Of a stretch of DNA of 64,000 bases, positions 62,910 through 64,000 are shown piece after piece. The translations under genes were made by a program, and so were the position numbers. Each line of letters starts with the position of its first letter. Position 1 is the first letter of the stretch. Location: the NCBI GenBank assembly GCA_041601945.1, contig JBFIHG010000008.1, positions 14,151 through 78,150 on the forward strand, given 5' to 3'. The notes beneath the pieces were generated by a model. That model was not told the DNA's origin. It searched no databases and saw only the letters and a list, made by a program, of their open reading frames with translations. Source of the stretch: JBFJKD01 sp041601945. GTDB lineage: Bacteria; Pseudomonadota; Gammaproteobacteria; Pseudomonadales; Porticoccaceae.

Positions 62910-63987
62910 TACCGTTTTGTGGGTGCGGCCTGTCGATCACCAGCTTCGCGTCGCTACGGCTCAGCATCGCTATCAAGTTAGACACACCGCCACAGCTGGC
63001 CAGACTGGTCATACGCACATCGAATGTCACCGCCACCTGCTTACCGCCAGCTTCCAGGTACAAAGATGACAAAAGCTTGCGCAACCGTTGCTGCACGCGA
63101 TGACCGGCGCGCTTATTTTGGCCCTGAAGCAGAACCATAAACCGATCGCCTTCCCACCGACTCAGGCCATCATCACTACGCACAATTTGTTTCATTACAT
63201 CCGTAACGTGACGCAATGTTTTATCGCCAAATTCGCGACCGAGCTTTTCGTTGTGTTCCGATAAATTTTCAATCACCACCATAACCACTGCACAATCCTC
63301 GCCGTCGGCATCGAGCTTTGCCGCCAGAGAGTGCAAGTATTTTTCCATGGTGTCCCGCGCAATCAGGCGGGTTTGCGCATCGCGCTGAACTGCAATTGCG
63401 CCAGACACCCGCTGGCGTACTACTGAGTGCGCGCGCGCCACGCGAAACGCGTAGTCCTGCCCCACCGTAAACAGGAATAGTCCCGACAGAGCCGCGAGAA
63501 AACGCAGCTCGACGGCAGGCTCAAACATGCGGCCAGGCAAGGGATATAAATCAAACCAGAATATAACCGCCAGTACTGCCACAATCAGGGGCGCAATATA
63601 GCGCGCGCGCGAATAGCCAAGAATAGAAACAATACCCGGCGACAACCCCATACACCAATACAAACCGGTTCCCTGGACACCGCCGTGCAGCAGGAGAAAA
63701 AAGAAAAGCGCAATCGCCAGCAGGCTGAAATACCATTGGACAGCACTATTAACGCCCGTTAACACCAGACCGGTAAGACCCGCAAATACCGCTGCGGAAG
63801 TGGCAAATAGAACCGAGGCGTAAAAAAGGTCGCCGTTATAGTAATCGTAAACAGCAAAGAGCAGGCAGAACGCGCCGACAATAAGCATGGCGTAGGTCAA
63901 AAAACCCTGTTCGTACCAGAGCTCCATCTGGGAGCTAATTGAGCGTTTTGCGGCCCGGCGCGCCGCGCCATTTTTTCCCTGAGTCAT
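62896..63987 (-). CDS. Membrane protein with degenerate GGDEF domain
   Basis: This protein of about 363 aa has five or six N-terminal helices (about residues 25-195) resembling a membrane sensor and a C-terminal GGDEF-like domain. The active-site motif reads EGDRF (RWEGDRFMVLL) where GGDEF is required, so it should not make cyclic-di-GMP. The preceding LGREFGDKTLRHV segment is normal for the fold. It may bind GTP or c-di-GMP, or be a structural regulator. The ATG at 63987 is near the window end and the frame is still open to a GTG at 63999, so the true start could lie further upstream. Confidence 0.75.
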   Translation of the reverse strand: MTQGKNGAARRAAKRSISSQMELWYEQGFLTYAMLIVGAFCLLFAVYDYYNGDLFYASVLFATSAAVFAGLTGLVLTGVNSAVQWYFSLLAIALFFFLLLHGGVQGTGLYWCMGLSPGIVSILGYSRARYIAPLIVAVLAVIFWFDLYPLPGRMFEPAVELRFLAALSGLFLFTVGQDYAFRVARAHSVVRQRVSGAIAVQRDAQTRLIARDTMEKYLHSLAAKLDADGEDCAVVMVVIENLSEHNEKLGREFGDKTLRHVTDVMKQIVRSDDGLSRWEGDRFMVLLQGQNKRAGHRVQQRLRKLLSSLYLEAGGKQVAVTFDVRMTSLASCGGVSNLIAMLSRSDAKLVIDRPHPQNGISLH

Positions 63988-64000
63988 CGCCACACCCACA

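Overview
The window is a chromosomal segment of a Gram-negative bacterium, most likely a free-living, probably marine or soil gammaproteobacterium. The strongest evidence is the run proA-nadD-rsfS-rlmH-mrdA-rodA-mltB-rlpA-dacA-ybeD-lipB-lipA on the minus strand (about 15.8-26.8 kb), a gene order familiar from Pseudomonas, Cellvibrio and relatives. Mpl, RlpA, MltB, a lipid-A-type phosphoethanolamine transferase and MacB-type permeases all imply an outer membrane and diaminopimelate murein. Catabolic genes, a PPi-type phosphofructokinase and many signalling proteins fit an aerobic heterotroph. The genus assignment is inference. I saw no tRNA, rRNA, insertion sequence, CRISPR array or prophage gene.

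Layout. 0-3.4 kb: benzoate/toluate-type ring-hydroxylating dioxygenase alpha and beta subunits, an XylE-type catechol 2,3-dioxygenase and a group II truncated haemoglobin, apparently one operon with no electron-transfer component inside the window. 3.5-7.6 kb: housekeeping and small conserved genes (YaeQ, DUF2288, GIY-YIG, crotonase, SlyD-like FKBP, SprT-like metalloprotein, PHP phosphoesterase). 7.9-12.5 kb: a signalling island with a PAS histidine kinase, a REC-HDOD protein, a REC protein with a degenerate HD-GYP domain, and a convergent PilH-like receiver. 12.8-15.7 kb: a Lon-family AAA protease and a DUF1244 gene. 15.8-26.8 kb: the conserved cell-elongation, lipoate and NAD cluster. 27-34.9 kb: MaoC-like protein, Lon-N-domain protein, MAPEG protein, an alpha/beta hydrolase, and a four-gene MacAB-like exporter with two different permeases. 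35-40.1 kb: a soluble P450, an amidohydrolase, a membrane-anchored coiled-coil protein with a pilin-like domain, and a TPR protein. 40.1-53.5 kb: an MMPL/RND exporter with an acidic repeat insertion, a SelW-like protein, DUF4197, a DUF2235 hydrolase fused to what looks like a LecA-type lectin domain with a membrane CBS-type partner gene, a phosphoethanolamine transferase, and a divergent 1361-residue membrane protein of unknown function followed by a PilZ gene. 53.5-64 kb: MscS channel, CorA/ZntB transporter, DUF523-DUF1722, an SDR epimerase, YjdF, Mpl, PPi-PFK, Dtd, Pip, Tag, and a degenerate GGDEF membrane protein.

How the parts work together. The first operon should oxidise a benzoate-like acid and cleave the catechol ring in the meta position, but the reductase, the cis-diol dehydrogenase and the later meta-pathway enzymes must lie elsewhere. 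The signalling proteins lack DNA-binding outputs, and I found no helix-turn-helix transcription factor anywhere in the window. The items most worth a second look are the DUF2235-lectin/CBS pair, the pilin-like protein without a prepilin signal, the acidic repeat in the MMPL exporter, the alpha/beta hydrolase with Asn at the catalytic Asp position, the degenerate HD-GYP and GGDEF proteins, and the 1361-residue membrane protein.
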